This document shows, in pieces, positions 9,851 through 18,826 of a stretch of 64,000 bases of DNA. How positions within the stretch are numbered: position 1 is the first letter of the stretch; the number at the start of each line of letters is the position of its first letter. The notes beneath the pieces were generated by a model. It saw only the letters and a list, made by a program, of their open reading frames with translations, made no database searches and had not been told where the DNA came from. The stretch comes from Azospirillaceae bacterium. GTDB taxonomy: Bacteria > Pseudomonadota > Alphaproteobacteria > Azospirillales > Azospirillaceae. The translations under genes and the position numbers were made by a program. The DNA is taken from the NCBI GenBank assembly GCA_028283825.1, contig JAPWJW010000002.1:496001-560000 (forward strand). The letters run 5' to 3'.

Positions 9851-9888
9851 GGTCAAGCCCGGCCGAAAGTCCGGAACCGGGCTTGACC
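9851..9888. terminator. Long hairpin after the NRPS operon
   Basis: A perfect 12-bp inverted repeat, GGTCAAGCCCGG (9851-9862) with CCGGGCTTGACC (9877-9888), encloses a further 3-bp stem. There is no clear T-run on the + side. It lies between the helical protein gene and the DUF2946 gene, so it fits a terminator of the NRPS operon. A regulatory RNA stem is also possible. Confidence 0.5.
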
Positions 9889-9930
9889 TCAATCATTGAC
9901 AGCAATTCGCCGCTTTCTTATCAGGTTCTT

Positions 9931-10431
9931 ATGAGCCTTGCCCGCCGCCATCCCGTCCGGGGACCTGCCCGGAACCGGCACCGCCTGTCGCGGTGGGCGT
10001 GGCTGTTGGTGGTCGCGTTGTTCCTGCGGGGCCTGGTGCCGGTGGGCTATATGCCCAATCCGGCCTCGGGCGAACCGGGCGCCGGGGCCATCATGCTGTG
10101 CGACAGCGTGCACGACCTGCTGTCGGTGATGACCGACCCGATGATGGCCGACCCGGCGCTGGCCAAGCCTGGGATGATCCAGGCGATGATGGCGGATCCC
10201 TGGATGCACCATCATCACGAGGGCGGCGGCCATGCCGGGCATACGGTCGATGCGCCCTGCGTCTTCGCCGCCGTGGCCGCCTTGGCGGCCGTGCTGCTGG
10301 CCGTCATCCTCATCCTGTCGCCGGAATACCGCGCGGTCCGCTGGACGCCCGCGCCGGCAGCCCCCCGGCGGTATCTGCGGCCCCCCGGCACCCGGCTGGC
10401 CCGGGGCCCGCCATCCCTTCTCCTGAGCTGA
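9931..10431 (+). CDS. DUF2946 family membrane protein
   Basis: A 166-residue protein with the layout typical of DUF2946: an N-terminal membrane helix with the LRGLVPVGYMP signature, a CDSVHD segment, a Met/His-rich stretch (DPMMAD, MMADPWMHHHHEGGGHAGH), then a Cys and a second hydrophobic helix (CVFAAVAALAAVLLAV). ATG 9931 is chosen because the hydrophobic N-terminus begins there; upstream in-frame codons read through the hairpin. DUF2946 genes are commonly found beside TonB receptors and PepSY proteins, as here. The His/Met content suggests contact with a metal, probably copper or iron, but the family's function is not established. Confidence 0.8.
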   Translation: MSLARRHPVRGPARNRHRLSRWAWLLVVALFLRGLVPVGYMPNPASGEPGAGAIMLCDSVHDLLSVMTDPMMADPALAKPGMIQAMMADPWMHHHHEGGGHAGHTVDAPCVFAAVAALAAVLLAVILILSPEYRAVRWTPAPAAPRRYLRPPGTRLARGPPSLLLS

Positions 10432-10535
10432 TCCGATCCGCTTCCGGCCCCGTGGGCCGGGCACAGCCTTTCGCGGCCCCCGCCTGTGCGGGGGCGGCGT
10501 CATGGCGGCCCAATGGGCTGCCGCAGGAGAGTTTC

Positions 10536-12938
10536 GTGTACCGCTTCCATTCCAGGACCGGCGGCGCCGTCGCGCTGACCGCCGTCATTGCCCTGTCCAT
10601 CGCCTGGGCGCATCCCGCCCCGGCCCAGACCGCCGATGCCGCCGCACCGACCAAGGCGGAGAAAAAGGCGGCGTTGCAGCGCCAGCTTGAACAGGTCCAG
10701 GCCGCGCTGACGGCGCTGGACGCCGACGACGTGGCCAAGGTGGCCGTGCCGCAGCCGTCGACCCCGGTACCCCAGGATGTGCTGGTCACCGCCGACCGCG
10801 TGGCGCCGCCGGTGCGCAACGCGCCCCTGGGCCAGACCATGGGCACTGTCAGCCGTGACCAGTTCCGGAACAGCCCCGCCTTTTCCGTGGCCGACATCCT
10901 GGCCCTGACGCCGGGGGTGACCATGCAGCAGGGCAACGGCCCCCGCGACGTTTCCATCTCCGTCCGCGGGTCGAACGGGCGGCAGACCTACGGTGTGCGC
11001 AACATCCAGATGTTCGAGGATGGCTTCCCCGTCACCCAGCCGGACGGCCTGGGGCGCAGCGACCTGACGGACCCCCACGCTTATGCCGGCATCGACGTGG
11101 TGCAGGGCCCGTCCTCCGCCCTTTACGGCAACTACGCCACCGGCGGTGCGGTCAACTTCCGCACGCGCAGCGGCGCCGACATCGACGGGGCGGAAACCGG
11201 GGTGGACGTGGGTAGCTTCGGCTACGTCAACGCCTATGCCACGGCGGGCGCCCATTACGACGATTTCGACTACAGTTTCTTCGGCAGCCATGTGCGCGGC
11301 AACGGGTCGACAGCGCACAGTTCCTTCAACACCACGACGGAGAACCTGCTGGCCACGTTGGAGGCCAGCCCCCGCGACCGCATCACCGTGAAGCTGGTGA
11401 ACAACGACCTGGATTCCAACCTGTCGCTACGCCTGTCCCTGAACCAGTTCAACCTCAACCCCTATCAGGCGGGTTGTGCCGCTCTGGCGGCGGCCGGCTG
11501 CGCCCCGGTCAGCGTATACGCCAACGGCGTCAACGGCACCAAGCTTAGCCTCAGCCCCGACCAGGCCGGCCTGGGGCGGCACGACCGCCGCACCATCGCC
11601 GGCGCGCGCTGGGAACACGACATCGACAACGCCACCGTCTGGCGCACACAGTTCGTGTTCGACAACCGCGACTACAACCAGCCGACCAGCGCCACCAGCG
11701 CCCGGGGCACCGTGCCATCCTTCAACCTGATGAGCGACGTCACCAACCGGGGCCAGATCTTCGGGCTGGAGGCGACGCAGTTCGCCGGACTGTCCTTCAA
11801 TTATGAGGACATCAACTCCTACAGCTACAACCTGGCGCCGGCCACGGCGGCCGGTGGCGGCGCCACCCTGGGCGCCCTGACGCAGAGCATCTTCGGCCAC
11901 CACTACAATGTCGGCGCCCACCTGCGGGAAGAGGTGGCGCTGGCACCACAGTGGAAGGCGGTGGTCGGCGTGGGCGGCGACTACACCGACATCGACGCCT
12001 TGCAGACCGCCTACAGCTATCCCACCGGCGGCGGTGCCACCACCACCCTGATCCGGGCGCGGCGCACCTTCGTCAACGTGGCGCCGGAGGCCTCGCTGGT
12101 CTACACGCCCGACCAGGACTGGCAACTGCACGCCCGGGTCGCCACCGGCTACGGCACGCCGCAATCCGGCAACCTGTTCGTCACCCAGGCCGGCACGTTC
12201 GGCAACAACACCCAGTTGAAGGCGCAGTCCAACGTCGGTTTTGATCTGGGCGCCGACTGGACGCTGGGGCGCAGCCTGAAGGCCACCGTCACCGGCTTCT
12301 ATGAGTTCTTCTCCAACGAGCTGGTGTCGCAGTCCGCCGGCGCCAACCTGCAAACCTTCACCTTCAACGCGCCGTCCTCCGTGCATCGCGGCGTGGAGGT
12401 TTCGGCCGATTGGCAGCCGCTGCCGGACAGCCTGCCCGGCGCCCGGCTGTCGGCGGCCTATCTGCTGGATGACCAGTATTATGATGAGTATGTGGAGGTG
12501 CTGAGCGGCAGCGGCCGCACGGTGGCCTTCAACCGCGCCGGCAACAAGATCCCTGGCGTCATGCCGTCATACCTCAACGCCCGCGTGAGTTACGACCAGC
12601 CCACCGGCGCCCTGAAGGGCCTGGGTGGCTTCGTCGAGGTCAACCACGCGGCATCCTTTATGCTGGACAACGCCAACCTGCTGAAGGCGCCGGGCTATGA
12701 CCTGGTGAACGCGAACCTCCACTATGAACCCTCGGCGCCCGCCCTCGCGGGCATGCGTTTGTATGTGGAGGTGCGCAACGTGTTCGATGAGACCTACGTC
12801 GCCTCCGCCTCCAACATCACCGACACCCTGAACGCCGCCGGCGGGCAGAACGGTGCCGGCACTCTGGCCGCCAGCACGGGCTCCATCTGGGCGGGATCGC
12901 CCCGGACGGTCATCGGCGGCGTGCGCGTGAAGTTCTAA
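10536..12938 (+). CDS. TonB-dependent outer-membrane receptor
   Basis: An 800-residue receptor. GTG 10536 is chosen because GGAGAG lies just upstream and a signal peptide follows (GGAVALTAVIALSIAWAHPAPAQ). Next comes a short coiled-coil segment (EKKAALQRQLEQVQAAL) before the plug. The plug is marked by PQDVLVTADRV (TonB box-like), SVADILALTPGV, and VQGPSSALYGNYATGGAVNFRTR. The beta-barrel ends in GGVRVKF with a C-terminal Phe, as needed for outer-membrane insertion. Flanked by DUF2946 and a PepSY protein 19 bases downstream, so a metal-chelate substrate is likely. The extra N-terminal coiled coil is unlike the other receptors in this window. Confidence 0.93.
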   Translation: MYRFHSRTGGAVALTAVIALSIAWAHPAPAQTADAAAPTKAEKKAALQRQLEQVQAALTALDADDVAKVAVPQPSTPVPQDVLVTADRVAPPVRNAPLGQTMGTVSRDQFRNSPAFSVADILALTPGVTMQQGNGPRDVSISVRGSNGRQTYGVRNIQMFEDGFPVTQPDGLGRSDLTDPHAYAGIDVVQGPSSALYGNYATGGAVNFRTRSGADIDGAETGVDVGSFGYVNAYATAGAHYDDFDYSFFGSHVRGNGSTAHSSFNTTTENLLATLEASPRDRITVKLVNNDLDSNLSLRLSLNQFNLNPYQAGCAALAAAGCAPVSVYANGVNGTKLSLSPDQAGLGRHDRRTIAGARWEHDIDNATVWRTQFVFDNRDYNQPTSATSARGTVPSFNLMSDVTNRGQIFGLEATQFAGLSFNYEDINSYSYNLAPATAAGGGATLGALTQSIFGHHYNVGAHLREEVALAPQWKAVVGVGGDYTDIDALQTAYSYPTGGGATTTLIRARRTFVNVAPEASLVYTPDQDWQLHARVATGYGTPQSGNLFVTQAGTFGNNTQLKAQSNVGFDLGADWTLGRSLKATVTGFYEFFSNELVSQSAGANLQTFTFNAPSSVHRGVEVSADWQPLPDSLPGARLSAAYLLDDQYYDEYVEVLSGSGRTVAFNRAGNKIPGVMPSYLNARVSYDQPTGALKGLGGFVEVNHAASFMLDNANLLKAPGYDLVNANLHYEPSAPALAGMRLYVEVRNVFDETYVASASNITDTLNAAGGQNGAGTLAASTGSIWAGSPRTVIGGVRVKF

Positions 12939-12957
12939 ATCCACGGGTGGGAAAACC

Positions 12958-14400
12958 ATGATGAGCATCGATACCCTCTCCGCCCAGGAAGCTTTCGACC
13001 AGGGGGGGCCTGCCGATCGCCGGTCCTGGCTGGATCTGCGGGCGGTCTGGCGCTGGCACTTCTACGCCGGCCTGTTCTGCGTCCCCTTCATCGTCTGGCT
13101 GTCGCTGACCGGCGCCCTCTATCTGTTCAAGCCGCAGGTGGAGGCGCTGATCGACCGGCCCTACGACACCCTGGCCGTCACCGGCCAGCGGGCCAGCGTC
13201 GCCGACCAGGCACAAGCGGCCGTCGCCGCCGTGCCGGGCGGCGTGCTGAACGCCTATGAGCTGCCGGCCGGTCCCAATTCCGCCGCCCGCATCATCGTCG
13301 GCCGGGGGACGGAGCAATTCCGCGTCTACGTCCACCCGGAAACCCTGGCCATCCTGAAGGTGGTGAGCGAGGACGACCGCCTGATGCGCATCATCTTCCG
13401 CCTGCATGGCGAACTGATGATGGGTGACAAGGGCTCCTACCTTGTGGAACTGGCGGCCTCCTGGGCCATCGTCATGATCCTGACCGGCCTGTACCTGTGG
13501 TGGCCGCGCCAGGCCCGGGGTTTGGCCGGCATCCTTTATCCCCGGCTGGGCAACGGCGGGCGCACCTTCTGGCGCGACCTGCATGCCGTGGTGGGCCTGT
13601 GGGTCTCCTTCTTCGCGCTGTTCCTGCTGCTCAGCGGCCTGCCCTGGTCAAAGAACTGGGGCGCCTATTTCAAGGAGATGCGCTACATCACCGGCACGGC
13701 CGTGCCCAAGCAGGACTGGCCCACCGGCCGGTCCGACGAACTGGCCGCGCGCCTGGCGATGAACAACGGCGTGGCGGCCAGCGCCGCGGCGGTTGCCGAT
13801 GAGCATGCGGCCCATCACCACCACGGCGGCGGGGCCATGCCCGCCATGGTGATGGACTACACGCCGCTGGACGGCCTGGTGGCCACGGTGGCGCCCCTGA
13901 ACCTGGCGGCACCCGTGCTGATCTCCCCCCCGCGCAAGCCGGGCGGCCCCTGGACCGCCAAGTCGGACGCGCAGAACCGACCGCTGCGCACCGACCTGAC
14001 GCTGGGCGCCGATGGCCAACTGCTGACGCGCCAGGATTTCAACCAGCGCCACTGGCTGGATCAGGTGGTGGGCTTCGGCGTGGCGGCGCATGAGGGGCAG
14101 TTGTTCGGCTGGCTGAACCAGGTGCTGGGCGTGTTCACCGCCGTCAGCCTGGTCACCCTGGCCGTCAGTTCGGTGGTGCTGTGGCTGCGTCGCCGCCCGT
14201 CCCACATGCTGGGGGCGCCGCCGGCCACCCGCGCCTCGCAACGGCCGGCGCGTTCCCCCTGGCTGTTCGCCGTGCTGCTGGTGGCGCTGGGCTTGTTCCT
14301 GCCGCTGCTGGGGATATCGTTGATCGTCGTGCTGCTGGTCGAGCGCCTGGTGCTGCGCCACCTGCCGGTGGCACGGGCCTGGCTGGGGCTGGCGGCGTAG
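12958..14400 (+). CDS. PepSY-associated transmembrane protein (iron-regulated membrane protein/reductase family)
   Basis: A 480-residue inner-membrane protein with the PepSY_TM layout: a first helix with WRWHFYAGLFCVPFIVWLSLTGALYLFKP, a periplasmic PepSY region, a second pair of helices with FRLHGELMMGD and GLYLWWPR, a third with DLHAVVGLWVSFFALFLLLSGLPW, and C-terminal helices. The membrane-embedded His residues (WHFYAG, LHGEL, LHAVVG) fit haem or metal binding, as proposed for ferric-siderophore reductases such as FoxB/PiuB relatives. A His-rich loop, EHAAHHHHGGGAMP, is notable. It follows the TonB receptor at 19 bases and probably acts on the imported chelate. Confidence 0.9.
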   Translation: MMSIDTLSAQEAFDQGGPADRRSWLDLRAVWRWHFYAGLFCVPFIVWLSLTGALYLFKPQVEALIDRPYDTLAVTGQRASVADQAQAAVAAVPGGVLNAYELPAGPNSAARIIVGRGTEQFRVYVHPETLAILKVVSEDDRLMRIIFRLHGELMMGDKGSYLVELAASWAIVMILTGLYLWWPRQARGLAGILYPRLGNGGRTFWRDLHAVVGLWVSFFALFLLLSGLPWSKNWGAYFKEMRYITGTAVPKQDWPTGRSDELAARLAMNNGVAASAAAVADEHAAHHHHGGGAMPAMVMDYTPLDGLVATVAPLNLAAPVLISPPRKPGGPWTAKSDAQNRPLRTDLTLGADGQLLTRQDFNQRHWLDQVVGFGVAAHEGQLFGWLNQVLGVFTAVSLVTLAVSSVVLWLRRRPSHMLGAPPATRASQRPARSPWLFAVLLVALGLFLPLLGISLIVVLLVERLVLRHLPVARAWLGLAA

Positions 14401-14422
14401 GGGGCCAAGGCGCCGTCATGGT

Positions 14423-15592
14423 TCATCGGGCGCGTTCCAGGATGGAGCAATAGTTGGCGACCCCGACGCCCCCCATGTTGAACACGGCGCCCAGCGTGGG
14501 GGTGGGCAGTTGCAGCGCGCCGGCCTCCCCGGCCAATTGCATGGCGACCATCACATGCATGGAGACGCCGGTGGCGCCGACGGGATGCCCCTTGGCCTTC
14601 AGCCCGCCCGACCGGTTGACGGGCAGGACGCCCCCGACCTCCGTCCAGCCCTCCAGGATGGCTCGCGCCCCCTGGCCGCGCGGGGTCAGGCCCATGGCTT
14701 CATATTCCATGAGTTCGGCGATGGTGAAGCAGTCGTGGGTTTCCACCAGCGACAGATCGGAAAGTGTGAGGCCCGCCGCCGCCAGGGCCTGGCGCCAGGC
14801 CTCGGCCGCCCCCTCGAACCAAGTGGGGTCGCGGCGCGACAGGGGCAGGAAGTCGTTCACATGGGCGGCGGCGCGGATGCGGACGGCGCGGCGCAGGGTC
14901 CGGGCGGTATCCGCGTCGGCCAACACCAGGGCCGCGGCGCCGTCGCTGAGGGGGGAACAGTCGGTACGTTTCAGCGGCCCGGCGACGATGGGGTTTTTCT
15001 CCGACACCGTCCGGCAGAAGTCGAAGCCCAGGTCGCGCCGCATCTGGGCATAGGGGTTGTCCAGGCCGTTGCGGTGGTTCTTGGCGGCGATGCGGGCCAG
15101 GGCGTCCGACTGGTCGCCGTAGCGCTGGAAATAGGCCCCCGCCACCTGCGCGAACATGCCGGCGAACCCGGCGGGCACCAGGCCTTCCTCCACGCGGTAT
15201 GACGCGCTCAGCAAATGGTCGCCCGCCTCGGCCGTGGACACCGCCGTCATCTTTTCCGCCCCCACCACCAGGGCCAGGCGGCCGCGCCCCGCCGCGATGA
15301 AGTCGCGCGCGGCGTACAGGGCGGCGGAACCCGAGGCGCAGGCGTTCTCGCAATGCACCGCCGGCTTCAGCCGCAGTTCGGGAACCGATTGCAGGGGCAG
15401 GGAACTGGGGAAGCTCTGGCGGCTGAAGCCGGAGTTGAAGTTGCCGACGAAGACGCCGTCGATGTCTGCCGGGGAGACGCCGGCATCGGCGATGGCCGGG
15501 CGGGCGACGCGGGCGATCAGCTGTTCGATGTCGGCATCATCCAGCTTTCCGAAAGGGCTGTGCGCCCATCCGACGATACAGGGTCCGGTCAT
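14423..15592 (-). CDS. Thiolase (SCP2/acetyl-CoA acetyltransferase type)
   Basis: A 389-residue thiolase-fold enzyme. The nucleophile region is HCENACASGSAAL (Cys85) and the C-terminal catalytic region is KAKGHPVGATG, followed by FNMGGVGVANYCSILE. This is the SCP-x-like, non-decarboxylating type used for thiolytic cleavage in beta-oxidation-like pathways. The ATG has AAGGA upstream. It converges on the PepSY gene, with 22 bases between the stops, and lies downstream of the MFS gene on the same strand. It probably performs the CoA-dependent cleavage step of the neighbouring catabolic island. Confidence 0.93.
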   Translation of the reverse strand: MTGPCIVGWAHSPFGKLDDADIEQLIARVARPAIADAGVSPADIDGVFVGNFNSGFSRQSFPSSLPLQSVPELRLKPAVHCENACASGSAALYAARDFIAAGRGRLALVVGAEKMTAVSTAEAGDHLLSASYRVEEGLVPAGFAGMFAQVAGAYFQRYGDQSDALARIAAKNHRNGLDNPYAQMRRDLGFDFCRTVSEKNPIVAGPLKRTDCSPLSDGAAALVLADADTARTLRRAVRIRAAAHVNDFLPLSRRDPTWFEGAAEAWRQALAAAGLTLSDLSLVETHDCFTIAELMEYEAMGLTPRGQGARAILEGWTEVGGVLPVNRSGGLKAKGHPVGATGVSMHVMVAMQLAGEAGALQLPTPTLGAVFNMGGVGVANYCSILERAR

Positions 15593-15610
15593 GGGAAATC
15601 CTTATGAGAC

Positions 15611-15638
15611 AACGGCGTGAGGTTCGCCTCACGCCGTT
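15611..15638. terminator. Perfect 12-bp hairpin between MFS and thiolase genes
   Basis: AACGGCGTGAGG (15611-15622) pairs perfectly with CCTCACGCCGTT (15627-15638) around a four-base loop. It lies 19 bases upstream of the thiolase start and about 100 bases after the MFS stop. There is no strong T-run, so it may be a terminator, an attenuator in the thiolase leader, or an mRNA-stability stem. Confidence 0.45.
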
Positions 15639-15738
15639 TCTGGCCGGCGACTGCCGGCCCCGGAGTGAGCACCGCAGGGCGGAACGAGGAAGCCCAAGCC
15701 GCCGGATGGCGGCGCCCGGCGCTTGAGGGCGAAAAAAA

Positions 15739-17119
15739 TCAAGCGCTGAGGCGCTGGCGGCGCAACGCCTCGAAACCGTCACGGTTGGCGACGTACAGCA
15801 GGATGACGGCCAGGGCGGCGGGCAAGGCGGCGGCGGCGATGGCGTAGGACAGGTGGGACGGGCCGAACAAATGGTCGCTGGCCAGCCCCACGGCCAGCGG
15901 ACCGCAGCCCGATCCGCCCAGGCCCAGCAGCAGCACCATCAGGGCGGAACCCTGGCCGCGCAGTTGGTTGGGGAACATCTCCTGCACCATCACCTGGCCG
16001 CTGGCGGAAGCGAAGGGCAGGGCGGTCAGGCACAGCGCGATGCAGGCGAAGGCCGCCTTGGTGTCGCCGGCCAGGGGCAGCAGCGCCAGCCCGATGGCGG
16101 CGGCCCCGGTTCCCGCCGCGCACACCCGGAACTTGGCGGCCGGCACCCCCCGCGCGGTCCAATGGTCGGCGATGAAGGCCCCGGCCAGGGCGCCGGCGAT
16201 GCCGCCCAATGCGGCGATGGTGCCCAGGGTCACGCCCACGCCGGACGCGGCCAGCCCGAACTGGCGGATCAGCATGCTGGGCGCCCAGGCCATGACCGAA
16301 TAGGCGGCGAACGCCAGCAGGCCGTGGGCCAGGAACACACCCGTCATGATCCGGGCATGGGCGCGGATGTAGGCGACAAGGCCGGGGGTGGTCGCCGCCG
16401 ACATCTCCGCCGCGGGCAGCGGCACGCCCGTTTCCTGGCGGGCCGGTTCGCGCATGGCCAGCACCAGCAGGGCCACGGCCAGGCCGGGCAGGCCGATGAC
16501 CAGGAAGGTGCCGCGCCACGGCGCCAGGCCACCCAGCAGCGGCAGGCGCCGGATGCTGGGCCAGCCAGCCCGGCAGCACGCCCCCCGCTATGAGCGACAG
16601 GCCGATGCCGATATAGACGCCCAGCAGATAGACGCTCATGGCCCGGCCCCGCGCGCGCGGCTGGAAACAGTCGGCGATCAGGGAACAGGCGGCGGGGGTC
16701 AGGCAGGCCTCGCTGACGCCCACGCCCATGCGGGCGGCGAACAGCCACCAGTAGCCGGGCGCCAGGCCACACAGCATGGTCATGAGGCTCCACGTGCCGA
16801 TGCCCACGGCCAGGACGTACTTGCGCCGTCCCCGGTCCACCCACCGGCCGATGACCAGCCCCAGCGTGCTGTAGAGCAGGACGAAGGCGAAGCCGTAGAG
16901 CAGGCTCATGCCGGAATCGCTAATCCCCAGATCGTGCTTGATGGGGCCGACCAGGATGGCCAGCAACTGCCGGTCCAGAAAGCCCGACAGGGTCGCCAGG
17001 AAGACGATGGATGAGACGAAATAGGCCGACCGCCGGGTAGGGTAGGGCGGACTGGCAATGGTTCCCACACGCTCCATACGCACTGGCACGTCCCCCCGTT
17101 CATTTGTCGTTGACGCCAT
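15739..17119 (-). pseudogene. MFS transporter, frameshifted near nt 16555-16586
   Basis: Together two frames encode a normal-sized 12-helix major facilitator protein of about 460 residues. The first part (from ATG 17119, GAAGGA upstream) gives the N-terminal half: FVSSIVFLATLSGFLDRQLLAILVGP, LVIGRWVDRGRRK (the MFS loop 2-3 motif), and RARGRAMSVYLLGVYIGIGLSL, up to GGVLPGWLAQ. The second half resumes in another frame with IRRLPLLGGLAPWRGTFLVIGLPGL and runs to LRRQRLSA. The switch falls near a six-C run (plus strand 16581-16586). It could be a real disabling indel or a sequence error. The sugar/aromatic-acid-type MFS fold and position suggest uptake of the catabolic substrate. Confidence 0.8.
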
Positions 17120-17156
17120 TTGATCCTTCGTCGGGGGACAGGTCCAGCCGCCGTTA

Positions 17157-17199
17157 TGGACGCGTGTCCAGAAGCGACCGCCGTTGGACGGGCGTCCAA
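17157..17199. promoter_or_regulatory. Two matching palindromes, TGGAC-N4-GTCCA, in the divergent MFS/acyl-CoA synthetase promoter region
   Basis: TGGAC-GCGT-GTCCA at 17157-17170 and TTGGAC-GGGC-GTCCAA at 17184-17199, with centres 28 bases apart. Both arms are perfect. They lie between the diverging starts at 17119 and 17277, the expected place for the operator of a local regulator. The TetR gene at 19472 is the obvious candidate. This is inference from symmetry and location. Confidence 0.55.
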
Positions 17200-17276
17200 G
17201 CTTTGCCATTGCCCGGGCCACGGGCGCTGCGTCAGCCATAGGCCCCTAAGAAAACCATCAGGGAGGGGCGCGTCCG

Positions 17277-18794
17277 ATGCGCATGATCGACTATTTCGAA
17301 CAGGGATTCCGGCGTCGCGGCGATGCGCCCGCCTTCATCCTGGGCGGCGAATCCATGTCCTGGGAAACGGCGCGCGACCGGGTGGAGCGTATCGCCGCCG
17401 CCCTGGCCGCCCGGGGTGTCGAGGCGGGCATGCGGGTGGGGGTGTACAGTCCGAACAGCGTCGACGCCTTCCTGGCCATCCTGGCCGCCTTCCGGCTGGG
17501 CGCGGTCTGGGTCCCGATCAACGCCCGCAATTCGGATGAGGCCAACCGCCACTGGCTGGCCCTGATGGGCTGCCGCTGCCTGTTCTACCACCCCGACCTG
17601 GCGGATGAGGTCGCGGCGCTGCGCCCGGTGTTGGCGGACGGCCTGCTGGTCCGCCTGGATGAGCTGGCCGCGTTCGAGGCCCTGGGGGACAGCCCGGCCC
17701 CCTATCCGGCCGATGCCCCCGACACCCTGGCCAGCGTCTTTCCCACCGGCGGCACCACCGGCCTGTCCAAGGCGGCGGAATGGACGCTGCAGACGTGGGA
17801 GACGATGATCGCCACCTTCTGGCAGTGCATGCCCCATGAGGGGCGGCCCGTGCACCTGGTGGCCGGGCCGATGACGCATGCCGCCGGCGTGCTGGCCTTC
17901 TGCTGCCTGCCCGGCGGCGCCACCAACGTCATCCTGCCCAAGGCCGACCCGCGCGCCATCCTGGACGCCATCAAGCGCGAGGGCGTGACCCACCTCTACC
18001 TGCCGCCCACCCTGATCTACAGCCTGCTTGACCAGCCGGATGTGCGCACCCGCGACTATTCCTCGCTGCGCTACATGGTGGTGGCCGCGGCCCCCATCTC
18101 ACCCGCCAAGCTGCGGGAGGCGGTGGCGGTGTTCGGGCCGGTCGTCTGCCAGTCCTATGGCCAGGCGGAGGCGCCGATGTTCATGACCTTCCTGCCGGCG
18201 CGGGACCTGGCGGCCGGGCCCGAGGCGCGCTGGGCCAGCTGCGGCCGCGCCACGCTGGCGACGCGGGTGGAGGTCATGGGGGCGGAAGGCCACCTGCTGG
18301 CCGATGGCGAGCGGGGGGAGATCGTGGTGCGCGGCAACCTGGTCACCCCCGGCTATTACCGCAATGCCGAGGCGACGGCGGCGGCCCGCGACCAGGGCTG
18401 GCACCGTACCGGCGACATCGGCTATCGCGACGCGGTGGGTTTTTTCCACATCGTCGACCGCGCCAAGGACATGATCATCAGCGGCGGCTTCAACGTCTAT
18501 TCCACCGAGGTGGAGCAGGTGATCCTGTCCCATCCGGCGGTGCGCGACTGCGCCGTGTTCGGCGTGCCCGACCCCAAATGGGGCGAGGCGGTGCACGCGG
18601 CGGTGGAACTGAAGGACGGGTGCCAGGCCGCGCCGGCCGACATCATCGCCCTGGTCAAGGAAAGGCTGGGCGGCGTGCACGCCCCCAAGGCCGTGACCTT
18701 CTGGGCCGAATTGCCCCGCAGCCCGGTCGGCAAGGTGCTGAAGCGCGCCATCCGCGACCCCTATTGGCAGGGCCGCGACCGCGCGGTCGGCTGA
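17277..18794 (+). CDS. Acyl-CoA synthetase / AMP-dependent ligase
   Basis: A 505-residue ANL-superfamily enzyme. Motifs: PTGGTTGLSK (P-loop, A3), YGQAEAPMF (A5), WHRTGDIGYRD (A7), DRAKDMIISGGFNVYSTEVE (A8) and SPVGKVLKRAIRD with the catalytic Lys (A10). It activates a carboxylic acid to its CoA thioester through an acyl-adenylate. ATG 17277 has GGGAGG about ten bases upstream; ATG 17283 is an alternative. It starts a + strand run with the CMD gene 33 bases downstream and should provide the CoA ester cleaved later by the thiolase. Confidence 0.93.
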   Translation: MRMIDYFEQGFRRRGDAPAFILGGESMSWETARDRVERIAAALAARGVEAGMRVGVYSPNSVDAFLAILAAFRLGAVWVPINARNSDEANRHWLALMGCRCLFYHPDLADEVAALRPVLADGLLVRLDELAAFEALGDSPAPYPADAPDTLASVFPTGGTTGLSKAAEWTLQTWETMIATFWQCMPHEGRPVHLVAGPMTHAAGVLAFCCLPGGATNVILPKADPRAILDAIKREGVTHLYLPPTLIYSLLDQPDVRTRDYSSLRYMVVAAAPISPAKLREAVAVFGPVVCQSYGQAEAPMFMTFLPARDLAAGPEARWASCGRATLATRVEVMGAEGHLLADGERGEIVVRGNLVTPGYYRNAEATAAARDQGWHRTGDIGYRDAVGFFHIVDRAKDMIISGGFNVYSTEVEQVILSHPAVRDCAVFGVPDPKWGEAVHAAVELKDGCQAAPADIIALVKERLGGVHAPKAVTFWAELPRSPVGKVLKRAIRDPYWQGRDRAVG

Positions 18795-18826
18795 TCCCCT
18801 CCAACCAGGACAAGGACTTGAGAGCC

